Source of the DNA: Parachlorella kessleri
Taxonomy: Eukaryota > Chlorophyta > Trebouxiophyceae > Chlorellales > Chlorellaceae
DNA: 64,000 bases
Assembly: GCA_001598975.1 (NCBI GenBank)
Contig: BBXU01001708.1
Coordinates: 24,810 to 88,809 of the forward strand
Reading direction: 5' to 3'
Shown here: one piece after another, positions 37,417 to 49,300 of the stretch
Position numbering within the stretch: the stretch's first letter is position 1
Layout of the letters: every line of letters starts with the position of its first letter
The notes under the pieces: generated by a model
What the model saw: the letters and a program-made list of their open reading frames with translations, nothing else
What the model was told of the DNA's origin: nothing
The model's database searches: none
Translations under genes and position numbers: made by a program

Positions 37417-37942
37417 CAAGCTGGCTAAAGGTACCTATGTTGCTGCTTGGGTAAAACTTTGACCTGCCACCCTAATATAACTGTCAGTCATCTCAGCAAG
37501 GAGTCGTGCACGTAGGAACGCCCCTGCGCTTGAAGGTATCCTACCAAGGCACAACTGCTGGGGCTTACTGTTACTGTGCAAACGGCCCCTTGACTTATGA
37601 GCGATCACCTGAAGAAACTCATGGTGGGTTGCCTGTTGAACCGGTTACTAGAGACTTAAATTGCTTGTTCAGAAACTCCGTGCCATAGGAGACTCTAATA
37701 GGGCTGTTCGTGGTTAGGACTCTCGATAGCAACCTGTCTCGACCGGGCTGGTGGACGCTCAGCAGTGTGACCCCCAGTGGGGCACTTCGCGCCCAGAGAT
37801 GACGTCAGCAGTTTGTAGCACGGCTGCTTCTCGGCTTCGCGACAGAAAACTTCGAACAGATCTTCCATGACAGGGCCGATAACGTGTACTCAGCTTTGGA
37901 CAGGCCCTCGATTATTTTTTATTACTTGCTCGAGTTTACGCC
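37417..37942. promoter_or_regulatory. Divergent promoter region between TMEM14 and the kinase-like gene
   Basis: The 526 bases separate two divergent ATGs. TGACGTCA, a palindromic bZIP/CRE-type site, lies at 37800-37807, about 135 bases upstream of the kinase ATG. A short piece resembling the dispersed repeat (GACCTGCCACCCTAATATAA) is at about 37461-37480. No gene is seen. Confidence 0.4.
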
Positions 37943-40900
37943 ATGGATGCCCACGAGATGACGATGCCAAGAAGTGCGTTCTCTGGCGAGGAGCATTTCC
38001 CAGATATACCAGAGGAGCGTGAGAGCTACCTGTCGCGGGTGTCGCCTTTGGAGCGAACCATGTCAGAAAGAGTTGGGGCAGGCGGCCCACCGGCTCCGTG
38101 TGCACTGCTGATTCCCAAGGGCTTTCAGTGGAAGTGAGTACAGTTTGCAACAATAAAAATCGTGCTTGGCCAGTGTCCACTTTGTTTGCGTCGTGGTAGT
38201 GTGGGATGGCCAGATGTGAGTTGTCACTGTCCAGTTTGCAGGGGGGGTTGGTTGGATGAGCTGCAACTGGGCTTGACGGTTGCGACAGATGCGCAGCCTG
38301 TGCTACCTTTCTTGCATTGGGACAAAAGCCTGTGATACTAAGACCTGAGGGGCGTTCCTGGCAATAGGTAGTCCTCCAATGCCTACTTAAAGGACCGTCC
38401 CGCTAAAGAGAGAGGACCCACCACTGCACCATGGCCCTGCAGGGAAGGCGAGCCTCTGTGGGATGGTATAGTGCTAGGAAGGCTGCTGGGAGCTGGCGTT
38501 CAGGCAAGTGGTGCTGTCTGGTCTTGTAAGAGCGTGCCGGTGGACGGACACTCTTTGTCATTTCTCGCTTGTGTTTTCCGCTGTGCTTCCTTGGAAGGCC
38601 TGCAATTTAAGAGCTGAATGAGTCCAAAGGTGGGAGATCCAGTCTATATTTCACTGCTAATGAATATTGCTTGTGTTTGGTAGGCCACTAGTACAGGTGC
38701 CTCAGTTAAGACACAAGATGTACACATATACTTTTGTGCTGCAGGCGAGGGTGTTTGAGCTGATGTATGAGGATGGCACACCTGCCAACAAGGTCATCAA
38801 GATAGCCCATGCCGATGTGGGCCACAACTTCTTGAACAAGATATTCATTGGCATGGAACGTAAGTGGACCGGGGGGCGCGATAGCGTGGGTTGCATGGCG
38901 CACGCTTGTGTGTTACAGCCAGATTGACTGATGCGATGGAGGTCTGGGCGCGCCAGGAAATTGCCGCTTTAGTTCAACTGCTAGCCGGGTCTCATGTTTG
39001 ACCTGTGCTGGACATACATGTATGGGATGTTCAGTGCCTTCACATGTGTATGACCAAGATGCATGTCTAAGATGCATGTCCAAGACAGACGGTAAGATGT
39101 TTTCAACTGCTGCTGTGCAGGCGAGTGGGAGATTGGCGTTCAGGTGAGCCCCGCTGAGCAGCCGTGCACTGGTGACTCGCCGCTTGTGTTGCTGCAGCCG
39201 CTGTTGCTGGACCGGGTCTCAATGTGGACCGGGTCTCAGAGGGTCGTGCAAGCCGTGTCCCTCGGTAGCTGGTATGCACAGGGCGTGCACGAGTCTGGTA
39301 GGGCCTATTTCTATCGGAAGTTGTCTTTAGTTGCTGTCCTGCTGAGCCCGCCTGCGTGCTCGCCAAGTGCAGCTGCGGGCTGCCCTGGAAGACGACAACG
39401 GCAACCTTCCGGGGTTTGTGCGCGTGTGTGACTGTATCGTGGAGCCGGAGAGCAACACGGGGGCCACCAGGGCGCATTTCAGCGGCATGATCCTGGAGAA
39501 GATCAATGGTGGGTGCTTGCAGGGGCCGCAGGCGCCTTGCCAGCGGTGGTATGGGCGGGTGGGGCTGCCAGGCCGTGTGTCTTTTGGGGTGGGTGAAAGG
39601 ACGCGGGAGAGGCAAGGCCGCCCTTTGTAAAGGAGTTAGCCACTGCCCCACGAAAAGTCGCAAACTCATGCTGGCTTGCTGGCTAAGCCATGCTGTTCCT
39701 GCTACGTTGACCCAGGGCTGTGAGTGGGGGTTTTAACTGTTTTTTTACCCGCCACCCCACTTTACATCTTGGCCCCGTCCTGTCGCAGGCTGGGAGTCCT
39801 TCAAGCGACTTGAGGCAGACAGCTTTCACAACATCCACTATGTGCGGGAGATGCTGTTCCAGGCAAGTCTGGGCGTGGTGGGGCCGTCTGCGGGGACCTA
39901 CTATGTATGCTATGCTTGCTTGCAAAGGGCTCTGGCTGGTGCAGCCAGGACACCGGGAAGCCGGCCCCGCAGCAATGTCTGCATGTAGCAACATTTTGGG
40001 CATGGCTAGTCGTTAATGTGGGTGGGCTTTGCTTGCTGAGGGCATTAGTGCAGGGCACAAGTTAGGGGAGACGAGGCGGAGTTGCAGGCACAGGAAAGAG
40101 GCAAAGCACTGGAGTAGGATGAAGTTGACAGGCAAAGCTTTGCAAGTGCTGGCAATTATCGCCTGATCTTTTTAGGGCGCAAGCTGGCGGCTCCTGTGCA
40201 GGCTTTCAGTGCGCTGGATCGTGCTCAGCGGCGGATGGGGTTCCACCATGCGGACCTGGGGCTGAGGAATGTGATGGAGCACTACCCTCTGGTGAGACCT
40301 GGTTGCGGCTTTTTGACCCCCGTTGGCAGGTTTGTGCTGTGCAAGAGGGTATCTGGTAGTTTAGGTTGGGAGTCAAGGGGCTTAGGCATGGGTGCCAACC
40401 CAGGCTGGACCCCATGTCGTTTTCCATGCCCTTCCCATTGGACGTGCCGCTGGTTCTGACATGCACATTGTTGCAACAACGACAGCCCTGGTGACTGATG
40501 TCTTCCATAATCTATCCCCTGACCGGGCGTTATGGCCCCTGAGGACACACATTTCACCGGTTCTGACACCAGGTTGCCGCCCTGCATCATTGCACGTGTT
40601 GTGGGTACCGGTTTACACGCCAGCAGCATGTCCGCACCTGGGTAACTCGGGGTGATGGGAACAGCCAGTGAGCACGTAGCTAGGCGCTTGGGCTGGCCCT
40701 GCACTGTCGTGTCAGCTCGGTCGTTTCATCGTACAGTCCTCTCTTGGCTTGTATATGAACCCTGTGTGCCCCTGCTCAGCATACCTTGGCTTTCTCGTCT
40801 GATCAAAGGAGGTACATGCCCCGCCGCCGCCGCACTGTGTACGAGCGTGTCGCCGGTTGTTGTTGTTGTTGTCGCCCTGCAGCTGTGGGAGGAGGTAGAG

Positions 40901-43900
40901 GAGGAGGACCGCCAGGAGAACGTAGAAGCGGCGTTGGAGGGCCACTCACGCTCCAGCTCGCAAAGTCTGTCTGCCAACCGGTATGAGGTGTCGGAGGGCG
41001 CGCCCATGGACGCGACGGCGTTTGCGCCGCCAGAGACGCAGGCGGGGGCCCCCACCAGCGCGGCCTTCCCGGCAGCGCACTACGCGCACAACGGTCCACA
41101 GCAGGCGCAGCAGGGCGGCGCGGCGGCGCCCAAGGCGGCCTCGCAACGTGCGCCTGCCAAGCCCTGCCTCAAGTGCGGCGGCGGCAGCAGCGTCGCGGCC
41201 GCGCCTCGTCCCAAGCGGACCGTGGTCCGGATCACAGGCGGCGACGGAGGCAGCATGCGGGACGCCTTAGCAGGCCCAGGAGGCGCAGCAGGCAGCTCTG
41301 CACGAGATGGGGACAGCAGCCTCGCCAGCGGCCCTGACACGCCCACACAGGACGGCAGCGGCAGCCCCGTCATTCCCTTGGAGCCGCGGCGGGCGGAGAT
41401 TGTGCACCAGCCATCCATCCGCCAGCCGTCCTGGCGGCGGCCGCCGCCCGGGGGCCCCACATGTCCCCGCATCGCGCCACGGCCGGGCTACTCGTGTAGT
41501 GAGGACGGCAAGCGGCTCCCCCTCGGACCACAGATCGAGGTGGGCTACCTCATTCTTTTCCCCAGCGCCGGCCCGTGTGGGCTTGCTGGTGCAGGATGTG
41601 GTGCGGTGTGTGACCCACAAGTGCTGAGTACCGTGTGTGGTGTGCAGTACATATACGTTGTCGGCATCCCAGAAGAGCCTTGCAAAGCAGGCCTGTGCAC
41701 GTTCCTGAGGCCCCACACCCTGTCAGTGCCCCAAGTGGCAGGCTAATCCATGGAGCCTTATGTTGATCAGGCATGAGCTACACTGCTGCCTGATGTTTTC
41801 CCCGTGTGCCCTCCCGCAGTTCAAGATCATTGACTATGGCATAGCTGCCTTTGATGATACCCTCGCTCAGGTACGGGATGCTGGCGGATACCGTTGCGAG
41901 CAGGAACTGCTGTGTAAGCTCAGTGTCTAGTCGCTCGTTCCACACCAGTGGGTATCGGGGTGGGTAGTGTGGGGGGATGGGGGGCAAGGCAAGGCACGCG
42001 GCTGGGAGACTGCATCTGTGGCTTACTTCCCGGGCCTGACAAGATGCATTGTGGGGCATGCACAGTTAGGAGCGAGCCATTAGGAGCGCAGCAGGAGTGG
42101 TAGCGGAGCCAGCAAGGGTGAGACTTACCCAGTGCATGAGGCCCACTGGTAAAGGAGGGCGCTTTGCAAGGACACGTTGTTACCGGGAGTTGTACCATGG
42201 GCAGTGGCAGGGGTGTGGCTCGGGGTGCCGCCTTCCTAGCGCCAAGAGGCTGGGTGGTTGCTGGGCGCAGGCGGCGGGGGGTGACGAGGCGCAGCAGATG
42301 CTGAGCCGCATCCAGCAGGTGTTTGCGGCCCGGAAGCAGGTCGGCAAGGGGCGCGTGTCGGAGGCGATACACAGCATGCGAAGCGGGAAAAAGGTGAGGC
42401 AGGCGTTGCTGGCCTAGTATCACACACCTCTCGTCAGGTCTTCATCTCCTTCCCAGCATTTCAGGGCGGGTTTCAGGCTTGCCGTTACTGGTGCTGCTGA
42501 GGCCCACCTGTGGGTGGCTACTTGCTCCCCAGGGGGGCTACACGTTGCCAGGCTATAGCACTGCCGGTCTGGCAGGCCACCACCGGAGCCCAGCCTTCGT
42601 ACCATGCTCACATGTGGCAGCTTTTAACCTTGTGGCCCTGATAAAAGACGTCCAGGGTTTGAATCTGGAAATGATGAGATACTTTTTGCAAGATTCATAT
42701 TCTGCATTGCTGCTGGTGTGTCTCGCTATGCTGGGTGCACATCTCTACATATGGCAACAGTCAAACAATGGGCCTTTGTTGTGACTGTTGCTTTGTGGGA
42801 AGCGTTATTGATTGATTGATTGATTGATGGATGGATTGATTGTTGCTCTGTGCAGGCGGCCACCACCATGGAGATGGTGACTGGGGAGGAGGTGAAGCTG
42901 CCTGGCAGGAAGAAGCGGCGCACTTGGCACTTGCTGCCCACTAGCAAAGCCAACAGAGTGAGCTGCTGGGCCGGGTGTGCGCAGTCGGTTGCTCGCTTGC
43001 AGCAGCAGGGGTGGTGGAGAGGCCAGGGGGTGGTCCTACTGTGCATGCATGTGGTCAGGGTGGGTGGGTACGGAGCTGAGGGTGCCAATGGGGATTATGG
43101 CAGGTGCTGGCCCAGCCTGAAGTCGTGTACTGCCATGCATGTACTGGGTGGACGCTTGCATAGCATCGTCTTGAGTACCATGTCCTGTGACCATGCCTGT
43201 GGAGCGTCTCGTAGTGTTCCTGTTCCTTCTTTGTGTGATGCTTGTAGTTTAGGTAAGATTCTCCGTGTGATGCTTGCAGTACAAGGTTCAGATTCTCCGT
43301 GTGATCCTTGCAGTTCAAGGTGAAGAGCAGTGCTGCTGGGGTTGAGCCTATGCCCTCCTCGGCCCTGTCCTCCATGCTGCCGGACGCCATATTCAGCGGC
43401 GAGGAAGGCGAGGACACGCCCAATGGTGCGCTTGCAGTGTCTGGTGGGAGGAGGAGTGTGTGCAACGGGGAGCGTATCGCTGCTGTGCATGCTGTGGCGT
43501 GCCTGTAGCTGTCATGCCACCTTGGGCGCCCTGCTTGCCTCCCCTCCTTCCCTCGCCATGATCGACGCTGCCGCACCCGCGTGTTTGTTTTTGACATATG
43601 TGCCCGGCCCCAAAGTGGTCTGCACCACTCGCGGTACAAGCTCACATCTGTGTGCAGTGAGCTCTCACCCACGCCCTGTGGCTGACTGTAAGCCTTCGGC
43701 ACCTCTTGGCGGTGCAGGTACCTCCCACAACGCCCGCAGCAGCATGTCCGGCAGCGTAGCCAGCGGCGGCGGCAGCCAGCGCAGCAGCAGCAAGCGGCCG
43801 CCCAAGCCGTCCAAGTCCACACCCCGCATGGGGCCCGTGGAGGTGCTGTACCGCCGCTTCTGGTCCCGCAAGGGCGATGTCTTCCACCTGCTCATGTCGC

Positions 43901-45488
43901 TGGGGCTCATCCTGGACGACAGGTGCGCCGTTGGGGCCGTTGTGATGCACGTGTGTGGCGACGGTGTCTTAGTAGCAGTCACGCTTGCACTACCTAATTT
44001 GTCATGTAGCATGCTCCAGAAAAGTGGGCCCTGGGCCCTGCCTTGCTCCATCAACTGCTTTTGCCGCTGGGCCTAGTCCTACTACAGGTGGCCATGTGCA
44101 CAAAGCCAAACGCAGTGCGCAGTGTGCAAGTTGTCAGTTGGCTATTGCCCTCTGAGGGACGCTCATGCTGTAGCGGTGGTGACCCTCATGCCGGCATGGT
44201 GGCCAGTCAGGCACCCGCCTCCCATTGTTTCACCTTTCAAATGAAGGCTTGGGACCTGGTGCTCAGGGTGGCTCCTCTTACCAACGAGATGGGTGTCCTT
44301 GGAGAGCGCCACATGTACAGCAATGCCACCTGGTTGAACCGTGGAACACTGACTTACTTACGTTAACATTTGTGTTGGCCGCAGGGTGTGGCCCAAGCAG
44401 GACGAGCGGGAGGTCAACATGTTTGTCAGCCTGGTGCATCATGTCACAGGTAAGACAGCTAGCTGCTTGTGACGGGCACCTGCGTATGGGTGAGTCTCAC
44501 TGTCATGTTTCCCCACCCCGCAATATCGGCAGGTGGACCGGTTGTGGGGGCAGCAGGGAGTGTGGGACCGTGGCAGTAGTGCATGTTAACATTTAATATG
44601 GGATTGCATGTGACAGGAAGGAGTCAGATAGCAGTGTGGCGGGTGCCAGCTGCGTCAAAAAGCAGGCAGATGCTAACATTTGCATCCCCCTGTCGTGCAC
44701 TTGCCAGCCGGCCAGCAAGAAACAAGCAGGCATGCGCAAAATCGTGGCCCCATGCCGTATCCCTTGTGTGCAGCAGTGCTGCCTGTCTAGGCAAAGCAGG
44801 ACAAACCTGAAGTGACGGGGAAGACCGCATGAATGCACGAATGCCTGGCATGAGTCCTCCCTTCTGTAAATGTGTTTGCAGGCGTCCAGCTGAAGGTCAG
44901 CTTTGCCAACCCGGACGAGGTGGCGGTGCGGTGCTTTGGTCTGAGCCAGATGCGGCGCCAGTACGGCAAGCGGGGCCGCTGGTTCGCCTGGCTGCGCCGC
45001 ATGAACGTCCTGTGAGTCCAGGGTATAAAAAGACATGGTTGAGGGGCAGCCGTGGGCCCTAGCTAACGAGTGGGGGAATACAGGGGATGACAGGCATGTG
45101 GGTGTATTATGGGCTGTTCATCGTGCCAAGCTCCTTGAAATACACACAGCATGCTCCACTTGTTGATTTTTCCCTCTTCACATCTATTCACGCTGTCAAC
45201 TTATTGGCATCTCTACTACCCTGCCTCCTGCTGTGCAAGATAGTCCAATTCGAGTTATGACTTCTGTAACCTTTGCCTGACCTCACCCTGCCGCTTGTTG
45301 TGGTGTGCAGAGCTCAGGGCCACCTGCGGCCCTACAATTCCGGCCTGACCGCGGCGGAGGCGCTGACCTCCCCCTTCTTCGGTGCGGAGCGTGTGCAGCA
45401 TGCTAAGCTGCCCGTCTGCACCGCGGCAGCCTTCCCCAGCTCAGTGCATTCTGACCAGGAGCCACGCCTGCTGAGGGACTCCCCGTGA
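37943..45488 (+). CDS. Protein kinase-like protein with large insert in the catalytic region
   Basis: Sixteen phase-consistent exons give 770 residues: 37943-38133, 38443-38503, 38745-38859, 39121-39143, 39373-39508, 39789-39862, 40202-40291, 40883-41539, 41820-41870, 42271-42393, 42856-42957, 43314-43425, 43718-43922, 44385-44449, 44882-45011 and 45311-45488. Kinase motifs appear in order: Gly loop 'LGRLLGAGVQARVFEL' (about 75-90), catalytic-type Lys103 in 'VIKIA', 'HHADLGLRNVM' with D218 and N223 (HxD...N), and 'FKIIDYGIA' with D454 replacing DFG. All key residues are present, so activity is plausible. Exon 8 (219 codons, Ser/Ala/Pro-rich) separates HxD from DYG, normally about 20 residues apart. 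The C-terminal third is unfamiliar. Two introns begin with GC (38504, 39863). The kinase subfamily is not recognised. Confidence 0.8.
42807..42842 (+). repeat. (ATTG)n tetranucleotide microsatellite in a kinase-gene intron
   Basis: Repeated ATTG/GATG units lie just upstream of the acceptor of the exon starting at 42856. Confidence 0.9.
43233..43325 (+). repeat. Three tandem copies of a 32-34 bp unit containing the 3' splice site
   Basis: Units start at 43233, 43265 and 43299. Each reads GTGTGATSCTTGYAG followed by a TWYA-type start, and only the third (acceptor ending 43313) opens the in-frame exon. The two upstream copies carry decoy acceptors at about 43247 and 43279. Confidence 0.8.
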
Positions 45489-46309
45489 GCCTGTGGTGGC
45501 AGCACCTAGGACAACGGAGCGGTCGGCTTGCCACGGCTGCCAGGACTTCTGAGTGGGCAGTACGTTCACAGACTGGCTGAGAAGCCGGTTTGCATCTGGC
45601 TGCATAGTGGCCGTGCTTTGGGATTTGTGGAGATGGGACAGGTAGAGAAGGGTCTACAGTGCTGGTGTCGCAGCACAATCGCAGCATAGTCACGGCGCCA
45701 GGAGTGAGGGGCGACGGCTGCGTTGGTGACGTGCTTCATATGTCCAGTGAATAGGGCTGGCCAGGTTCCATCAGGGCTGTGCATGCATTGTGGTGTGGCA
45801 ACGAGTATGCGGTGGCAGTATTGTTATAGGTGAGCTGGAGTGGTTCAGAGTAGCCAGTTTACAGTGACTCTGTAGTGAGAGGAGTATGTTTGGCATGCAG
45901 GGTGTCGTCAATGCAGAGTAGGTCATTCTTAATCTGCTGTAGAGCCTGCATTGAAATGCTTTTTGTCGTTTGGCTTCTCTGTCTTATAGATCGCCTGCCA
46001 GGAGGAGCTTGTCTGTTGTCTAGTGGGCTGGGGCATGCCGTGTCATTGCTGACTCTTCAGATGACGTTAAATAGTAGCACGGTGGCAACTTGCGACGGTG
46101 GATATTGGGTCACTATTGGGGTTGTGTTGCAAGGGTCTTGGTCTGAAGGTGGTAATCGAATCTTTTCTGCTTATTCTTGCAACTGACAGCGTTTCATTAT
46201 TACATTGTTGTAGCATCCACATTGTTTGATACTTGAACGTTTTGGTACAATGAAAAATAGCTGAATGTAACAGAGCTAGGGGAGGATTGCTTTGCGCAGC
46301 CCACTATTT
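45489..46309. other. Convergent 3' region of the kinase-like and CCDC40 genes
   Basis: No gene is seen. TGTAA on the minus strand (TTACA at 46200-46204) lies about 106 bases after the CCDC40 stop and suits its poly(A) signal. TGTAA on the plus strand at 46266-46270 may serve the kinase gene with a long 3' UTR, in which case the two transcripts overlap. Confidence 0.45.
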
Positions 46310-49300
46310 TCACACAGCCTCAGGGATCACCAACACCCTATGTAGCTGCCCCTGCAACTCTTGCTCGCTGTCAAGCAGTCCCCGCACCACTGCCTTGATC
46401 TTCTCTTGCTTTTGCTGCGCCTTCTCCAACTCAGCTGGCAGAGCAGCAGATTGTGCCACATGAAGCTTGTACTTCCCCGCCTCCACTTCTTCATACCGCT
46501 TGGCTTCCTTCTGCCTGGCCTTCGTGGCCATGAGCACCTGCAGAAGGGCAGTCAGCACCACCTTACCTCAGCTTAGACCTTTCCCATGCGCTTAGCAAGC
46601 ATTGCACTTGCGCAGGGTTTCACCCTCTGGCCATCAACAAAATGTGTCCTGCTGCGAGCTGCGACGTTTTTCTGAAAGTTGCTACCTGTAACAGGCAGGA
46701 TATTGCTTGCGCACAGACAATCCGAACATGGTGCCAGCTCTTCGGCATGTGCCTGCCTAGTGCATTCCTCCTCCCAGCCTGCAAACCTGGAACTTGCGCA
46801 GGCCTAGTACATCCAGCTCTCCCCGGATGCCCGCCTGTGCCTGCCGCAGCTGTGCACAGTTTGCATCCGCCTCTTGCATGTTGCTCTGCAGCCTTTCCAG
46901 CTCAGCACCCAGCTCTTCAAGCCTGGCCTCCACCGCCTGGCGCTCCCGCTCGGCCTGACAGAGACCTTTTCGTAGGTCGGATGCAGACTTCTTGAGCTGA
47001 CCAACAGTCATGTCCTGCACCTTCTGGCTTTGCGAGGCGCCCCCCTGTAGAACCAATCGAAAGAACACTGGGAGGCGGCATGCTTTGCATCCCAGCAACA
47101 CGGGTCAAGGCAGCCAGATCAAGGAGATCCAGAAGTGAATGGCTCAGGTGCCACACCCCAGCAGGGGCAATCCCTGCTGCGATTCCCACCTTCATAGCCA
47201 TGATGTCACGCTTCATGACTGCACGTTCCATCTCCTGCACTAGCCGTTCTTGCTCGCTCAGCAGCTCGCCGTAACGGTGCTGCAAACGAGAGATTTCCTT
47301 ACGAAGGACAGTTGTCTCCTCATTCCCATAGTTGGGATCAATAGCATCCTGCATATGGAAAGGCAGGGAGGCATACATATTGCAGATGCTTCCACACCAG
47401 TTATCCTGCTCACAACTGTTCCCACCATTTGTCTCCCTTACCACTTGCATGTGAAGTCCACGCAACGCCAGCGGGCCCTGTATCAAATGCCAAGTGCAGT
47501 AGCAAAGGCTGTGCGGAATATGTATGCTGCAGACTGGACCATGAAGTTGCCTGACTACTCTTTAAATGATACTGTATTATACTGGAAAATACTGCACCTC
47601 CGCCATTTCCTTCCCAGGCAGCACCACTCGTCCACACACCCAACCCCTCCGGCCATGGCCCTCACCTGCATTTCCCGCTCAAGCTGCACTTTTCGCTCCA
47701 TGACTAACACCTCTTTCTCAGCTTCTACAACACTGGCCACAATCTCCTTCTTCTCTGCTCGCAGGGCCTCAATCTGGGACTGGAGTGAGGCCCACTGCTC
47801 CTCCATATCCTGCAGGGCAAAAGGCATAACCCAGGCTGTGCCTTGGGTTAAATTGGGAAGTCCACTATTATAAAAGCAAAACAGCCAGATTCCAAGCAGA
47901 ATGACAGCATCTTAGGGAGGCCTGCTTGGCTGATCGTAATAAGCGCTGCGTTTGCTGCAAAACCTTACTACCACAAGAAATGGGGCATCAAACATCGACC
48001 GCTCATCTTGGGTGCATCCGCTCCATGCCCATGCAACCAGCCAGTGACCACACATGCTGCAAACACACACCTTCAGCTGGTTGGTGATCTTGGTTTCCAG
48101 GAGGAAGTTGTCTTCGTTGAGTGAGGTGTGCAGCCCTGTGGTTTCTGCCAGCAAACTGTTTAGCTTTGCCGTCTCGGAGTGCAGCCCTGTGAGGGTCTTT
48201 CCGAGGCCTGCAATCTCGCTCTCTTGCTGGTGCAGCCTGCACAGGTGACATGAGAAACCGTCATAAGATGTTGCTCGGTCAGGGCTGCGCATTCTCTAGC
48301 CCAGACAGCATGTCAAGCCAGTGCAGCGGTCTTCTGTCCATCACAGTCACTTACTGCTGGCTCAGGCGCTGCCGCTTGTGCTGCATAATGGCTTGCTCTG
48401 CCTGCATCTTGGCAATGCTCTCAGCAAGCTCAGCATTCTCAGCCTGAAGGCCCACAAGCTGCCCCTGCATGACAATCCAGCGGCGCTGCAGCTCCCTGCC
48501 CTCTTTGGTTTTGGCAGCAATCTGCCGCTGGTAGTTGTTGATTGTAGCCTCCAGTGGCCCTGCGAACATGGAGCCGGATGCCCAGCTATGTATAAAAACC
48601 CTACTTGAACAAAACTACTTCCAATAAATCGTAAACTATCCACTGTGCAAGCCCTTGCTTTCCTTGCAGACCATCTTCATGCACACCGATACTTCTAGGC
48701 AAGCCTATGGGATGCTTTTCTGTTAATACACAAGTGCCCAGCTCATGGACACAAAAGGTATGCATGCAGCAACTGGCTGCTCACCTGTCTCAGCGTCCTT
48801 GGCATTCTCTGTGAGCTTGATGAGCTTGCGGTTGAGTTGGTCCAGCTCACGGGTCTTCTGCTCTATTGCAGTGTTGCGCTGCTTCATGTCAGCATCCATG
48901 CTGGCAATGGTACTAGACCTCTCTGCTATGACACCATCCAATTGTTGCAGCGTGGCTGCAAGCTGAGAGTTGTGCACCTGCATCAAGGCACGCCCGGAAT
49001 TTCGCTTGCAGACTGCGCTTGTAAGCTCTCATCTGGGAAGAGGCTGGTGTCCTTCAACCCAAATGTGCCTGCTGGCATCATTGCTCCTTACCACACGTAC
49101 TTTCCAAACTGCACATGGCATCATTTGCCAGTCCAAACCCAAACAACTCGAGCCTAAATTTGCCGGAGACCTACCTGTGTACTGTCATAGTCACCCTGCA
49201 TCTTATCTAGCTGTCCCTGCAGGTCCTGCAGCTGTGCCTCCTTTTGCTGAATGGATGCCCGTAGCGCCTTGGTGTCTGCTACCGTACGCTGTGCACTCTT

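Noticed and set aside
37943..45488. Identification as haspin or another named kinase family
   Set aside because: The HxD-N and DYG motifs fit a kinase fold, but the flanking sequence does not let me name a family with confidence.
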